DNA of 35,625 nt. It comes from Pseudomonas fluorescens. GTDB taxonomy: Bacteria; Pseudomonadota; Gammaproteobacteria; Pseudomonadales; Pseudomonadaceae. A program made the position numbers and the translations under genes. Under the pieces are notes generated by a model. It searched no databases. It was given only the letters and a program-made list of their open reading frames with translations, and was not told where the DNA came from. The stretch spans positions 351,167-386,791 of the forward strand of contig NZ_MSDF01000052.1 in the NCBI RefSeq assembly GCF_002022275.1, read 5' to 3'. Shown piece after piece: positions 1-9,009 of this stretch (its first letter is position 1; every line of letters starts with the position of its first letter).

Positions 1-383
1 CAAGCAGGCTTGCCACAACACGTCCGCTCGCCACAGGTTAATAACCAGAGCCTTTGTCGTTAAAATATTTTTGTCCTACAAAATCTTCCTGAAAACCCTA
101 CAGGCTCTGGGATCTGTCCTAGACTCATGACCGATGGGTCCGTTCCAAAACAAAAACCCCGCAAAAAATCGAAACTTTCCAACTCTGCCGTAGGTCCAGT
201 TTTAGGTAAGGCGTGTGTGTTCGGTTAACAGCCGATGCCCGTCCATCCAAACTATTTCTGCTTATCGTGCAACTGGCATAAGCCTTGCCAGATCTGTACA
301 GCGCTTGCGCGCCTGGCCGCAGGATGCGGTCTTCGGAGCTAATGGCAGCGGGCCATTAGCCCACCAAAATGTGGGAGTGCATT
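1..383. other. Non-coding region upstream of glgA
   Basis: No convincing coding region is present on either strand; the short open frames here lack ribosome binding sites and family resemblance. The stretch is more A/T-rich than the genes that follow, notably around 60-90 and 145-180, as expected of a promoter and leader region. It must carry the promoter of the glgA operon. The neighbour to the left is outside the window. Confidence 0.6.
119..125 (+). promoter_or_regulatory. Possible stress-sigma (RpoS-type) -10 element
   Basis: CTAGACT preceded by TC resembles the RpoS -10 consensus CTATACT. No good -35 is visible, which is common for RpoS promoters. Trehalose and glycogen genes are often stress-controlled in pseudomonads, so the assignment is reasonable, but it rests on seven bases. 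Confidence 0.25.
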
Positions 384-1940
384 ATGATCAGTGCCGCTTT
401 AGATACTCAGGGAGAGCGTGTTAGTCAGCCGGCAGGGGGGCCTACATCCTTGGCCGACCTGCCCAACACTGTGCGGCCGATCGTGAGTCAGAACCCGAAT
501 CGCAAGAAAGTGCTGTTTGTCACCTCCGAATTCGCCGACCTGGTGAAAACCGGCGGGCTGGGCGACGTGTCCGCTGCCCTGCCCCGCGCCATGGCGCATC
601 TGCACGATGTGCGCGTGCTGATCCCGGGTTACCCGCAGGTGATGGAAAGCGACAACCCGATCCATATCATCGGCGAACTGGGTGGCCACGCTGCGCTGCC
701 GCCGTGCAAGATCGGGCGCATGGACCTCAAGGACGGCCTGGTCATCTATGTACTGATCTGCCCCGAGCTCTATGAGCGCGAAGGCACGCCTTACGGCGCC
801 AACAACGGCCGCGACTGGCCGGACAACCATATTCGCTTCGCCCGCCTGGGCCTGGCCGCTGCCGACATCGCCGCCAACCTGGCACAAATCCACTGGTGCC
901 CGGACTTGGTGCACGCCCACGACTGGCCCGCTGGCCTGGCGCCGGCGTACATGCACTGGCGTGGTTCGCGCACGCCCACGCTGTTCACGATTCATAACCT
1001 GGCCTACCAGGGTGTGGTCAGCCTGGGTTGCACGCCTGAATTGGGAATTCCGCCGCATGCGCTGCAACAGGAAGGCATGGAGTTCTACGGCAAGATGTCG
1101 TTCCTCAAGGCTGGCATGGCGTATTCCAGCCATATCACAACCGTGAGCGCCACCTACGCCCAAGAAATCACCACCCCCGAATTCGGCTGTGGCCTGGACG
1201 GTTTTCTCGCCAGCAAGACCCAACAGGGTCTGCTCAGCGGTATCCCCAACGGCATTGAAGACAGCTGGGAGACCTCGACGGACTCGCACCTGACCCACAA
1301 CTTCAACATTGGCGACTGGGACGGCAAGGCCGTCAACGCCGCGCACGTGCGTGAGCTGTTTGGCCTGCATGACTCCAGCGGCCCGCTGTTCGCGGTGGTG
1401 TCGCGCCTGGTCTATCAGAAAGGCCTGGACCTGACCGAAGCCGTCGCCAGCTTTATTGTTGAGAACGGCGGTCAAATCGCGATTATCGGTCGGGGTGAGC
1501 CTGAAGAAGAGCAAGCCATGCGTGAACTGGCGCTGCGCTTCCCAGGCCAAGTGGGTGTGCGTATCGGCTTCAATGAAACCGATGCCCGCCGTATGTTCGC
1601 CGGCAGTGACTTCCTGCTGATGCCGTCGCGCTATGAACCGTGCGGCCTGAGCCAGATGTACGCCCAGCGCTTCGGCTCGCTGCCGGTCGCGCGCAACACC
1701 GGCGGTTTGGCCGACACCATAGAAAATGGCGTCACCGGCTTCCTGTTCAATGAATCGACCGTCGACAGCTATAAAGAAGCGCTGACCCGCGCCTTCAAGG
1801 TGTTCGACTACCCGGGCCTGCTCAACGCCATGCGTTCGCGCGCCATGACTCAACCGTTCAACTGGAGCCAGGCGGTAGAACCCTACGCCGAGCTGTACGA
1901 GCAACTGGTGGCTAAAGCACTGGGGAAATCCGCAAAATAA
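384..1940 (+). CDS. glgA: Glycogen synthase (ADP-glucose type)
   Basis: GT5-family glucosyltransferase of 518 aa that extends alpha-1,4-glucan chains from ADP-glucose in the cytoplasm. The N-terminal Rossmann domain opens with KKVLFVTSE followed by the sugar-nucleotide loop KTGGLGDV near residues 55-61. The C-terminal domain carries VSRLVYQKGLD and the donor-site stretch MPSRYEPCGLSQ with NTGGLADT. I chose the ATG at 384 over the in-frame ATG at 369 because GGGAG (373-377) lies six bases before it and would be inside the coding region otherwise. A roughly 45-residue extension precedes the usual start of the family; it looks low-complexity and unstructured. First gene of the glucan/trehalose operon, 20 bases ahead of treZ. 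Confidence 0.95.
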   Translation: MISAALDTQGERVSQPAGGPTSLADLPNTVRPIVSQNPNRKKVLFVTSEFADLVKTGGLGDVSAALPRAMAHLHDVRVLIPGYPQVMESDNPIHIIGELGGHAALPPCKIGRMDLKDGLVIYVLICPELYEREGTPYGANNGRDWPDNHIRFARLGLAAADIAANLAQIHWCPDLVHAHDWPAGLAPAYMHWRGSRTPTLFTIHNLAYQGVVSLGCTPELGIPPHALQQEGMEFYGKMSFLKAGMAYSSHITTVSATYAQEITTPEFGCGLDGFLASKTQQGLLSGIPNGIEDSWETSTDSHLTHNFNIGDWDGKAVNAAHVRELFGLHDSSGPLFAVVSRLVYQKGLDLTEAVASFIVENGGQIAIIGRGEPEEEQAMRELALRFPGQVGVRIGFNETDARRMFAGSDFLLMPSRYEPCGLSQMYAQRFGSLPVARNTGGLADTIENGVTGFLFNESTVDSYKEALTRAFKVFDYPGLLNAMRSRAMTQPFNWSQAVEPYAELYEQLVAKALGKSAK

Positions 1941-1960
1941 TCAAAGGGAGGTCTCTATAG

Positions 1961-3706
1961 ATGCCGTTACGGACTCTGGAAACCTGGCCCCACGGCGCAA
2001 TCATGCTGGACGCGCAACACACGCGTTTTGCCTTGTGGGCGCCAGACGCGTTTTATGTGAGCGTTGAATTGGAAAACGGCAAATCGGTCGCCATGCTGCC
2101 TCAGGCGGAAGGCTGGTTTGAAACCGAAATAGCGTGCCCGGCGGGCACGCGCTACCGCTACAACATCGACGGCGAACTGGATGTTCCCGACCCGGCGTCC
2201 AGGGCTCAGGCACTGGACGTGCACGGTTGGAGCCTGGTCGTCGACCCGCTCGCCTATCAATGGCGGCACAGCAACTGGCAAGGCCGCCCGTGGCATGAGG
2301 CGGTGATCTACGAACTGCATGTGGGCGCGCTGGGCGGGTATGCCGCCGTCGAGGCCCAACTGCCACGCCTGGCTGAACTGGGCGTTACGGCGATTGAGTT
2401 GATGCCGTTGGCGCAATTTCCCGGCGAGCGCAACTGGGGTTACGACGGGGTTCTGCCCTACGCGCCCCAAGCCTCCTATGGTTCCCCCGAACAGCTCAAG
2501 CAACTGATCGACAGCGCCCATGAACACGGCCTGGCGGTGATCCTCGACGTGGTCTACAACCACTTCGGCCCGGACGGCAACTACCTCGGCCAGTACGCTA
2601 AAAATTTCTTTCAGGAAGACGTACACACGCCGTGGGGCGCGGGTATTGATTTCGACCGCCGTGAAGTGCGTGACTTTTTTCTCGATAACGCGCTGATGTG
2701 GTTGCTGGAATACCGCTTCGACGGCTTGCGCCTGGACGCGGTGCACGCGATCGACAACCCCGGTTTCTTGAAGGAGTTGGCCCAACGCGTGCGCGAACAA
2801 GCCGACATTGGCCGCCATGTATGGCTGGTGCTGGAGAATGAATTCAACCAGGCCAGCCTGCTGGAACACGACTTCGACGCGCAATGGAACGATGACGGGC
2901 ATAACGCCCTGCACGTGCTGCTGACCGGCGAAACCGACGCGTACTACAGCGACTTCGCCAAAGACACCACCGCCAAGCTGGCGCGCTGCCTGGGTGAAGG
3001 CTTCATCTATCAGGGCGAATCCACCCGCCACGGCCATGTGCGCGGCGAGCCTAGCGGGCATTTGCCGCCGAGCGCCTTTGTGCTGTTTTTGCAAAACCAT
3101 GACCAGATCGGCAACCGTGCCTTTGGCGAGCGCCTGCATCAGCTGTGTTCGCCCCAGGCGCTGAAGGCCGCGACCGCGTTGCTGCTGCTGTCGCCGATGA
3201 TCCCGTTGATGTTCATGGGCGATGAAACCAACGCCGCTGAACCCTTTCTGTTTTTTACCGATCACCATGGCGAACTCGCCGAAGCCGTGCGCGAAGGCCG
3301 TCGCAACGAGTTTGCCGACTTCGCAGCGTTTAAAGACCCCGAGCGTCGTGAGCACATTCCCGACCCCAACGCCCTGCCGACATTCCTGCAATCGTCGCCG
3401 ACCTTCAGCGACAACGAACACGCGCAGTTCTATCGCCAACTGCTGAGCCTGCGCCACCGGCATATCGTGCCGCACCTGCCCGGCAGCGTGGCGTTGGGTG
3501 CGCAGGTGCTGGCAAATGGCGCCGTCTCAGCGCGCTGGCGCCTGGGCAATGGCAGCGTGTTGCAGATTGACTTGAACTTGAGCGCCACCGCGCTGGATTA
3601 CCCGGCGCCGCCCCACCTGCTATTCGAGACGCCCGCCCATGACGAGGCGCAGTTGGCGCCGTTCAGCGTGCGCGTCGCCCTATCCCCTGTTGGAGAGCAC
3701 TCTTGA
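1961..3706 (+). CDS. treZ: Maltooligosyltrehalose trehalohydrolase
   Basis: GH13 enzyme of 581 aa that releases trehalose from maltooligosyltrehalose, the second step of the TreY/TreZ route from glycogen to trehalose. An N-terminal CBM48-like beta domain (residues about 15-90, with FALWAPDA and YRYNIDGE) precedes the (beta/alpha)8 barrel. GH13 conserved regions are visible: VILDVVYNH (region I), FDGLRLDAVHAI with the nucleophile Asp (II), LENEFN with the acid Glu (III) and LQNHDQIGN (IV). The start is fixed by AGGGAGG about ten bases upstream of the ATG. The stop overlaps the malQ start. The substrate is made by treY two genes downstream. Confidence 0.95.
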   Translation: MPLRTLETWPHGAIMLDAQHTRFALWAPDAFYVSVELENGKSVAMLPQAEGWFETEIACPAGTRYRYNIDGELDVPDPASRAQALDVHGWSLVVDPLAYQWRHSNWQGRPWHEAVIYELHVGALGGYAAVEAQLPRLAELGVTAIELMPLAQFPGERNWGYDGVLPYAPQASYGSPEQLKQLIDSAHEHGLAVILDVVYNHFGPDGNYLGQYAKNFFQEDVHTPWGAGIDFDRREVRDFFLDNALMWLLEYRFDGLRLDAVHAIDNPGFLKELAQRVREQADIGRHVWLVLENEFNQASLLEHDFDAQWNDDGHNALHVLLTGETDAYYSDFAKDTTAKLARCLGEGFIYQGESTRHGHVRGEPSGHLPPSAFVLFLQNHDQIGNRAFGERLHQLCSPQALKAATALLLLSPMIPLMFMGDETNAAEPFLFFTDHHGELAEAVREGRRNEFADFAAFKDPERREHIPDPNALPTFLQSSPTFSDNEHAQFYRQLLSLRHRHIVPHLPGSVALGAQVLANGAVSARWRLGNGSVLQIDLNLSATALDYPAPPHLLFETPAHDEAQLAPFSVRVALSPVGEHS

Positions 3707-5787
3707 GCGAAGCGAACCTGGAAATACTCGCCAGCCGCGCGGGCCTGGCCGTCGACTGGATCGACGCTAACGGCCGCCCGCAACATGTGAAACCCGACGC
3801 CCTGCGTGCCGTTCTCAAAGGTTTGGGCCACCCGGCCGACACGGACGCCGAGATCGACGCCAGCCTGCTCGAACTGGAGCAGGTGCAACAAGACAAACAC
3901 TTGCCGCCACTGCTGACAGTGGACAGCGGCGAAGGCCTGGACCTGGCGCGCTATTTCGAGCCCGACACGCTGTGTCGGGTCAGTCTGGAAGGCGGCGAAA
4001 CCCTGGAGCTGCGCCTCGACGGCAGCGCTGTGTTACCCGGCGTGATCGCCCTTGGCTATCACCAGGTGCATATCGCCGACCAGACTTTCACCCTGGCCGT
4101 AGCCCCCACTCACTGCTACAGCGTGGCCGAAGCGGTCGACACCCAAACCGCCCGCGCCTGGGGCCTGAGCGCGCAACTGTATGCGCTGCGCCGCCTCGGT
4201 GACGGCGGTTTCGGTGACACCCTGGCGCTCGAGCACCTGGTTCGTTCTGCGGCCGAGCGCGGCGCCGACGCCGTGGCCATCAGCCCGATGCACGCGATGT
4301 TCAGCGCCGACCCCGAGCGCTACAGCCCGTATTCGCCGTCCAGCCGTCTGTTCCTCAACAGCTTGTACGCCTCGCCGGGCTGCATTCTTGGCGAGCGCGA
4401 GGTGCGCAACGCCATCGAAGCCGCGGGTATTGAGGATGAACTGCATACGCTGGAGCAACTGACCCTGATCGACTGGCCAGCCGCCGCCAAGGCCAAGCAA
4501 CGCCTGCTGCGCGCCCTGTATGAAGACTTCCGCCACGGTGGGCATCCGCAACACGCCGACTTCCTGAGCTTCCGTCAGGCCGGTGGCGAAGCGCTGGAAA
4601 ACCATTGCCGTTTCGAAGCCGTGCAAACGGTGCGCGCGGCCGCTGGCGAGGACCTTGACTGGCGGCATTGGCCCGAGGCGTGGCGCAACCCGCAAAGCCC
4701 GGCGCTGACGGAGTTCGCCGAACAGCACCGCGACGAAATCGGTTACTTCGCCTTCAGCCAATGGCTGATCGCACGCAGCCTTGCCCGTGCGCAACAGGCC
4801 GCCAAGGGCAGCGGCATGGGCGTCGGTTTGATCGCCGATCTGGCCGTCGGCGCCGACGGCGGTGGCAGCCAGGCCTGGAGCCGCCAGGATGAACTGCTCG
4901 CCGACCTCACCGTGGGCGCGCCGCCGGACATTCTCAACCGTGCGGGCCAGGGCTGGGGGATTTCCGCGTTTTCCCCCGAAGGCCTCAAACGTCATGGCTT
5001 TCGTGCATTTATCGAGATGCTGCGCGCCAACTTCGCCCACGCCGGTGGCCTGCGCATCGACCATGTGATGGGCCTGCAACGTTTGTGGGTGATCCCCATG
5101 GATGCCTCGCCCCGCGAAGGCGCGTACCTGTATTACCCGGTGGACGACATGCTGCGCCTGCTGGCGTTGGAATCCCATCGTCATCAAGCCATCGTGCTCG
5201 GCGAAGACCTGGGCACAGTGCCCGATGGCCTGCGCGAAAAACTTATCGGCCGTTCGATTCTGGGCATGCGCGTGCTGCTGTTCGAGCAAGGTCACGACGG
5301 CCAGTTCAAGCCGATCCTCGATTGGCCGGACAATGCCCTGGCGACCACCAGCACCCATGACCTGCCCACTCTCAATGGCTGGTGGCACAGCCGGGATATC
5401 GAGTGGAACATTCAGCTCGGCCTGATCGACGCGCCCACCGTGGAGCAATGGAGCGAGCACCGTCTGCGCGAACGTCAGGCGCTGCGTCAGGCCTTGAGCC
5501 AGGACCCGCAGAACTTTGTCGATGAGATCCGCAACGACACCGACCACATGATCGACGCCAGCGTGCGTTACCTCGGCCACACCCGTGCGCCGCTGGTGTT
5601 GCTGCCGCTGGAAGATGCGCTGGGCATCGAGGAGCAAGCCAACCTGCCCGGCACCACCGATACCCATCCCAACTGGCGCCGTCGCCTGCCGGGCGAGGCC
5701 GCGAGCCTGCTTGACAATGACAACGCCGCCCGCCGCCTCGAATTGCTGGCCGTCGCGCGCAACCAAGCCCATGAGCGTGACCGATGA
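3703..5787 (+). CDS. malQ: 4-alpha-glucanotransferase (amylomaltase)
   Basis: GH77 enzyme of 694 aa that transfers maltosyl and longer alpha-1,4-glucan segments between chains, recycling the short oligosaccharides left by debranching and TreY. The barrel motifs are GADAVAISPMHAMFS, GLRIDHVMGLQRLW (nucleophile Asp), VLGEDLGTVP (acid/base Glu) and TSTHDLPTLNGWW. An N-terminal extension of about 130 residues, typical of the longer bacterial MalQ form, precedes the catalytic domain. The start is a TTG at 3703 that overlaps the treZ stop TGA, with GGAGAG upstream (3691-3696); no ATG fits the family start. The last base pairs overlap the treY start as ATGA, so translation is likely coupled. Confidence 0.93.
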   Translation: MSEANLEILASRAGLAVDWIDANGRPQHVKPDALRAVLKGLGHPADTDAEIDASLLELEQVQQDKHLPPLLTVDSGEGLDLARYFEPDTLCRVSLEGGETLELRLDGSAVLPGVIALGYHQVHIADQTFTLAVAPTHCYSVAEAVDTQTARAWGLSAQLYALRRLGDGGFGDTLALEHLVRSAAERGADAVAISPMHAMFSADPERYSPYSPSSRLFLNSLYASPGCILGEREVRNAIEAAGIEDELHTLEQLTLIDWPAAAKAKQRLLRALYEDFRHGGHPQHADFLSFRQAGGEALENHCRFEAVQTVRAAAGEDLDWRHWPEAWRNPQSPALTEFAEQHRDEIGYFAFSQWLIARSLARAQQAAKGSGMGVGLIADLAVGADGGGSQAWSRQDELLADLTVGAPPDILNRAGQGWGISAFSPEGLKRHGFRAFIEMLRANFAHAGGLRIDHVMGLQRLWVIPMDASPREGAYLYYPVDDMLRLLALESHRHQAIVLGEDLGTVPDGLREKLIGRSILGMRVLLFEQGHDGQFKPILDWPDNALATTSTHDLPTLNGWWHSRDIEWNIQLGLIDAPTVEQWSEHRLRERQALRQALSQDPQNFVDEIRNDTDHMIDASVRYLGHTRAPLVLLPLEDALGIEEQANLPGTTDTHPNWRRRLPGEAASLLDNDNAARRLELLAVARNQAHERDR

Positions 5788-8534
5788 AAGCTGTTCCCCT
5801 GCGCGCTACCCAGCGCCTGCAATTCCATAAAGGTTTCACCCTGGACGATGCGGTGCCACTGGTGCCGTATTTCGCCCGGCTAGGCATCAGCCATGTGTAT
5901 GCCTCCCCTTTGCTCAGCGCTCGCGCCGGCTCCATGCACGGCTATGACGTGGTGGACCCGACCACGGTAAACCCCGAACTCGGCGGCGAACCGGCGTTGC
6001 GCCGCCTGGTCGCGGCGCTGCGCGAACATCAGATGGGGCTGATCCTCGATATCGTCTCCAACCATATGGCAGTCGGTGGCGCGGATAACCCGTGGTGGCT
6101 GGACCTGCTGGAATGGGGGCGTTTGAGCCCCTACAGCGAATTTTTCGACATTCAGTGGCACTCGCCCGACCCGCTGCTCAAAGGCCAGTTATTGATGCCA
6201 TTTCTGGGCAGCGATTACGGCGAGGCCCTGCAAACCGGCACCCTTACCCTGAAGTTCTACGCGGCCCACGGCGCGTTTTATGTGGAGCATTACGAACATC
6301 GCTTCCCCATCTGCCCTCGGGATTACGCGGCCATTCTGGGCACTGATGAACTGCTCAAACCCTTGGCGGACCGCTTTACCGCGCTCTCCTATCAGGATGA
6401 CGCCCATGCCGAAGCCGGCTGGCTGAAACACGCGCTGGCCGAAAGGGCCACTGAAGTGTTGCCGGCCATCGAACAGCGCCTGGCCGAGTTCGACGGCCGC
6501 CAGCCCGAAGGTTTCAAGCGCCTGCACCACTTGCTGGAGCAACAGACGTATCGCCTCGCCAGCTGGCGCACGGCGGCGGACGATATCAACTGGCGGCGCT
6601 TCTTCGACGTCAACGAACTGGGCGGCTTGCGGGTTGAGCGTACCGCCGTGTTTGAAGCCACCCATGGCAAGATTTTCGAGCTGATCAGCGAAGGGTTGGT
6701 CGACGGCCTGCGCATCGACCATATCGACGGCCTCGCCGACCCGCGCGGTTACTGCCGCAAGCTGCGACGCCGGGTGGATTCACTCTCGCCTGCACGGCAC
6801 TTGCCGATCTTCGTCGAAAAAATCCTCGGCGAAGGTGAAACCCTGCGCGAAGACTGGCAGGTGGACGGCACCACCGGCTATGAATTCATGAATCAGCTGT
6901 CGCTGCTGCAACACGCTCCGGCGGGCTTTGCGCCCTTGGCCCAATTGTGGACGCAGCACAGTGAGCGGCCTTCGGCGTTTATCGAAGAAGCCCGACTGGC
7001 GCGCCAGCAAATCCTCAACGGCTCACTCGGCGGCGATTTTGAAAGCGTGGCGCAGGCCCTGCTGCAAGTGGCCCGCGACGATGTGATGACCCGCGACCTG
7101 ACCCTGGGCGCGATCCGCCGCGCGTTGCAGGAACTGATCGTGCATTTCCCGGTGTACCGCACCTATATCAGCGCCCGTGGCCGTAGCGCGGCCGACGATG
7201 TGTTCTTTCAGCAGGCCATGGAAGGTGCGCGCAGCACCCTGGGTGAAGGCGACTGGCCGGTGCTCGAGCACCTTGCAAAATCCCTCGGGGGCGAGCCCTG
7301 GCGCAACCGCCCGGTGGGCCGTGAACGCAAGATCCTCAAGCATGCCTGCGTGCGCTTTCAGCAGTTGACTTCACCCGCCGCCGCCAAGGCCGTGGAGGAC
7401 ACCGCGTTCTATCGCTCGGCGGTGCTGCTGTCGCGCAATGACGTGGGCTTCAGCACCGAGCAGTTCAGTGCGCCGGTGGCCGAATTTCACGCGATAAACG
7501 CGCACCGCTTGCAGACCTTCCCGGACAACCTGCTGGCCACCGCCACCCACGACCACAAACGCGGCGAAGACAGCCGCGCACGCTTGGCGGTGCTCAGCGA
7601 ATGCGCGCCGTGGTACGCCGAGCAGGTTGAGCACTGGCGCAGCCTCGCCGCGCCTTTGCGCACCGATGCCAACAGCCCGTCGGCGGGCGATGAGCTGATT
7701 CTGTACCAGGCATTGCTCGGTAGCTGGCCGCTCGACTCGAACCTGGAGGGTTATCAGGAACGCCTGTGGCAGTGGCAGCAGAAAGCCCTGCGCGAAGCCA
7801 AATTGCAGAGCAGCTGGAGCGCGCCCAACGAGGCCTATGAACAAGGCGTCGAAGCGTTCCTCTCGCGGCTGATACTCAGCGATGAGGGCCTCGCGTTGCG
7901 TACAGCCATTGCTGACGCCGCCCAGGCCATCGCGCCGGCTGGGGCCTTGAACGGGCTGGCGCAATCCTTGCTTCGAATCACAGTGCCGGGTGTACCGGAC
8001 CTGTACCAGGGCGCTGAGTTCTGGGACTTCAGCCTGGTGGACCCGGACAACCGCCGCCCGGTGGATTTCAGCGCACGGCAACAGGCGCTGGAAACCCCGC
8101 CGGACATCGATGAACTGTTGTTGAACTGGCGCGACGGGCGTATCAAACAAGCGATGATTGCCCAAGTGTTGGCGCTGCGAACGGTCGACCCCGAACTGTT
8201 TCGCAGCGGCCGTTACACACCGCTGCACGTCACGGGCAAACACGCTGATCACGTCGTCGCATTCAGTCGCGAACACAACGGCGCACACCTGCTGGTGGTG
8301 GTACCCCGGTGGTCCCATCGCCTGCTGGAAAACGGTGTGTTGCCTCACATCAATGCGCAGGTTTGGGGCGATACGCGGGTGAAATTACCGTTCGCCGCCA
8401 CAACACAAAACTGGAAGGGACTTTTTCACACAGGCGCAGTCACACCAGACAAGGAGCTGCTGATCAGCACTGCCCTGGGGGATTTCCCGGTCAATGTCTT
8501 TATCAATATCAATCCTGATGATCAAGAAAGCTGA
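5784..8534 (+). CDS. treY: Maltooligosyltrehalose synthase
   Basis: GH13 intramolecular transglucosidase of 916 aa that converts the reducing-end alpha-1,4 bond of maltodextrin to the alpha,alpha-1,1 bond of trehalose. Motifs: YASPLLSARAGSMHGYDV near the N-terminus, ILDIVSNHM (GH13 region I), GLRIDHIDGLADP with the nucleophile Asp (II), VEKILGEGE with the acid Glu (III) and TATHDHKRGEDSRARL, a TreY-specific signature. The length fits the longer proteobacterial form of the family. The ATG overlaps the malQ stop by one base (ATGA). Product passes to TreZ. Confidence 0.95.
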   Translation: MKAVPLRATQRLQFHKGFTLDDAVPLVPYFARLGISHVYASPLLSARAGSMHGYDVVDPTTVNPELGGEPALRRLVAALREHQMGLILDIVSNHMAVGGADNPWWLDLLEWGRLSPYSEFFDIQWHSPDPLLKGQLLMPFLGSDYGEALQTGTLTLKFYAAHGAFYVEHYEHRFPICPRDYAAILGTDELLKPLADRFTALSYQDDAHAEAGWLKHALAERATEVLPAIEQRLAEFDGRQPEGFKRLHHLLEQQTYRLASWRTAADDINWRRFFDVNELGGLRVERTAVFEATHGKIFELISEGLVDGLRIDHIDGLADPRGYCRKLRRRVDSLSPARHLPIFVEKILGEGETLREDWQVDGTTGYEFMNQLSLLQHAPAGFAPLAQLWTQHSERPSAFIEEARLARQQILNGSLGGDFESVAQALLQVARDDVMTRDLTLGAIRRALQELIVHFPVYRTYISARGRSAADDVFFQQAMEGARSTLGEGDWPVLEHLAKSLGGEPWRNRPVGRERKILKHACVRFQQLTSPAAAKAVEDTAFYRSAVLLSRNDVGFSTEQFSAPVAEFHAINAHRLQTFPDNLLATATHDHKRGEDSRARLAVLSECAPWYAEQVEHWRSLAAPLRTDANSPSAGDELILYQALLGSWPLDSNLEGYQERLWQWQQKALREAKLQSSWSAPNEAYEQGVEAFLSRLILSDEGLALRTAIADAAQAIAPAGALNGLAQSLLRITVPGVPDLYQGAEFWDFSLVDPDNRRPVDFSARQQALETPPDIDELLLNWRDGRIKQAMIAQVLALRTVDPELFRSGRYTPLHVTGKHADHVVAFSREHNGAHLLVVVPRWSHRLLENGVLPHINAQVWGDTRVKLPFAATTQNWKGLFHTGAVTPDKELLISTALGDFPVNVFININPDDQES

Positions 8535-8557
8535 AATTTTCTGCGAGGAATATTGTG

Positions 8558-8812
8558 ATGAGTACTGAAGACAAACGTATCCGCGAATTGGCGCATCAGA
8601 TCTGGGAATCGGAAGGTAAACCCCAGGGCGAAGACGCGCGCCACTGGGAGATGGCACGCAAGCTGGCGGAAGCGGAAGCGCTGACGCCGAGCAAGCCAAA
8701 GCCTGCGGCCAAGCCGAAAACCGCGCCTAAGCCGCCTCCCAAAGCCAAGCCTGCCGCCGCGAAACCTGCGGCGCCGAAAAAGCCCAAGGCGCCGCCCAAG
8801 CCAGCGGGCTAA
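8558..8812 (+). CDS. DUF2934-domain small protein with Lys/Pro/Ala tail
   Basis: Small cytoplasmic protein of 84 aa. The first 40 residues have the DUF2934 pattern (RIRELAHQIWESEGKPQGEDARHWEMARKL), of unknown function. The rest is a repetitive Lys/Pro/Ala tail (units like KPKPAAKPK and KPAAPKKPK) that is probably disordered, strongly basic and reminiscent of histone-H1-like bacterial tails. I use the ATG at 8558, seven bases after GAGGAA (8545-8550), rather than the GTG just before it. It sits between treY and glgX in the operon, a position it also holds in other pseudomonads as I recall; its role there is unknown. Confidence 0.85.
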   Translation: MSTEDKRIRELAHQIWESEGKPQGEDARHWEMARKLAEAEALTPSKPKPAAKPKTAPKPPPKAKPAAAKPAAPKKPKAPPKPAG

Positions 8813-8825
8813 ACATCTTCCCCCC

Positions 8826-8915
8826 TGTGGGAGCGGGCTTGCTCGCGAAGGCGTCGGCACACACAACATTGCTGTTGCCTGACACTCCGCATTCGCGAGC
8901 AAGCCCGCTCCCACA
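8826..8915. repeat. REP pair (REPIN-like) between the DUF2934 gene and glgX
   Basis: Two 24-base arms, 8826-8849 and 8892-8915, are exact reverse complements (core GTGGGAGCGGGCTTGCTCG) separated by 42 bases. This is the usual arrangement of paired Pseudomonas REP sequences. It lies inside the glucan operon and could form a stem in the mRNA that attenuates or stabilises it. Confidence 0.9.
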
Positions 8916-9009
8916 AGGGACCGCACTCCGATCTGAATAACGACCTGGCACACAGCCAGCACGGCCGCGTTCGGCCTGAAAAAAGACCCCTTGCAGGAGC
9001 AATTCAACA

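Noticed and set aside
399..1904. Long open frame on the minus strand across glgA, and similar ones opposite treZ, malQ, treY and glgX
   Set aside because: High-GC codon bias leaves long antisense frames open; the plus-strand frames carry full family motifs and ribosome sites, and the antisense products resemble nothing.
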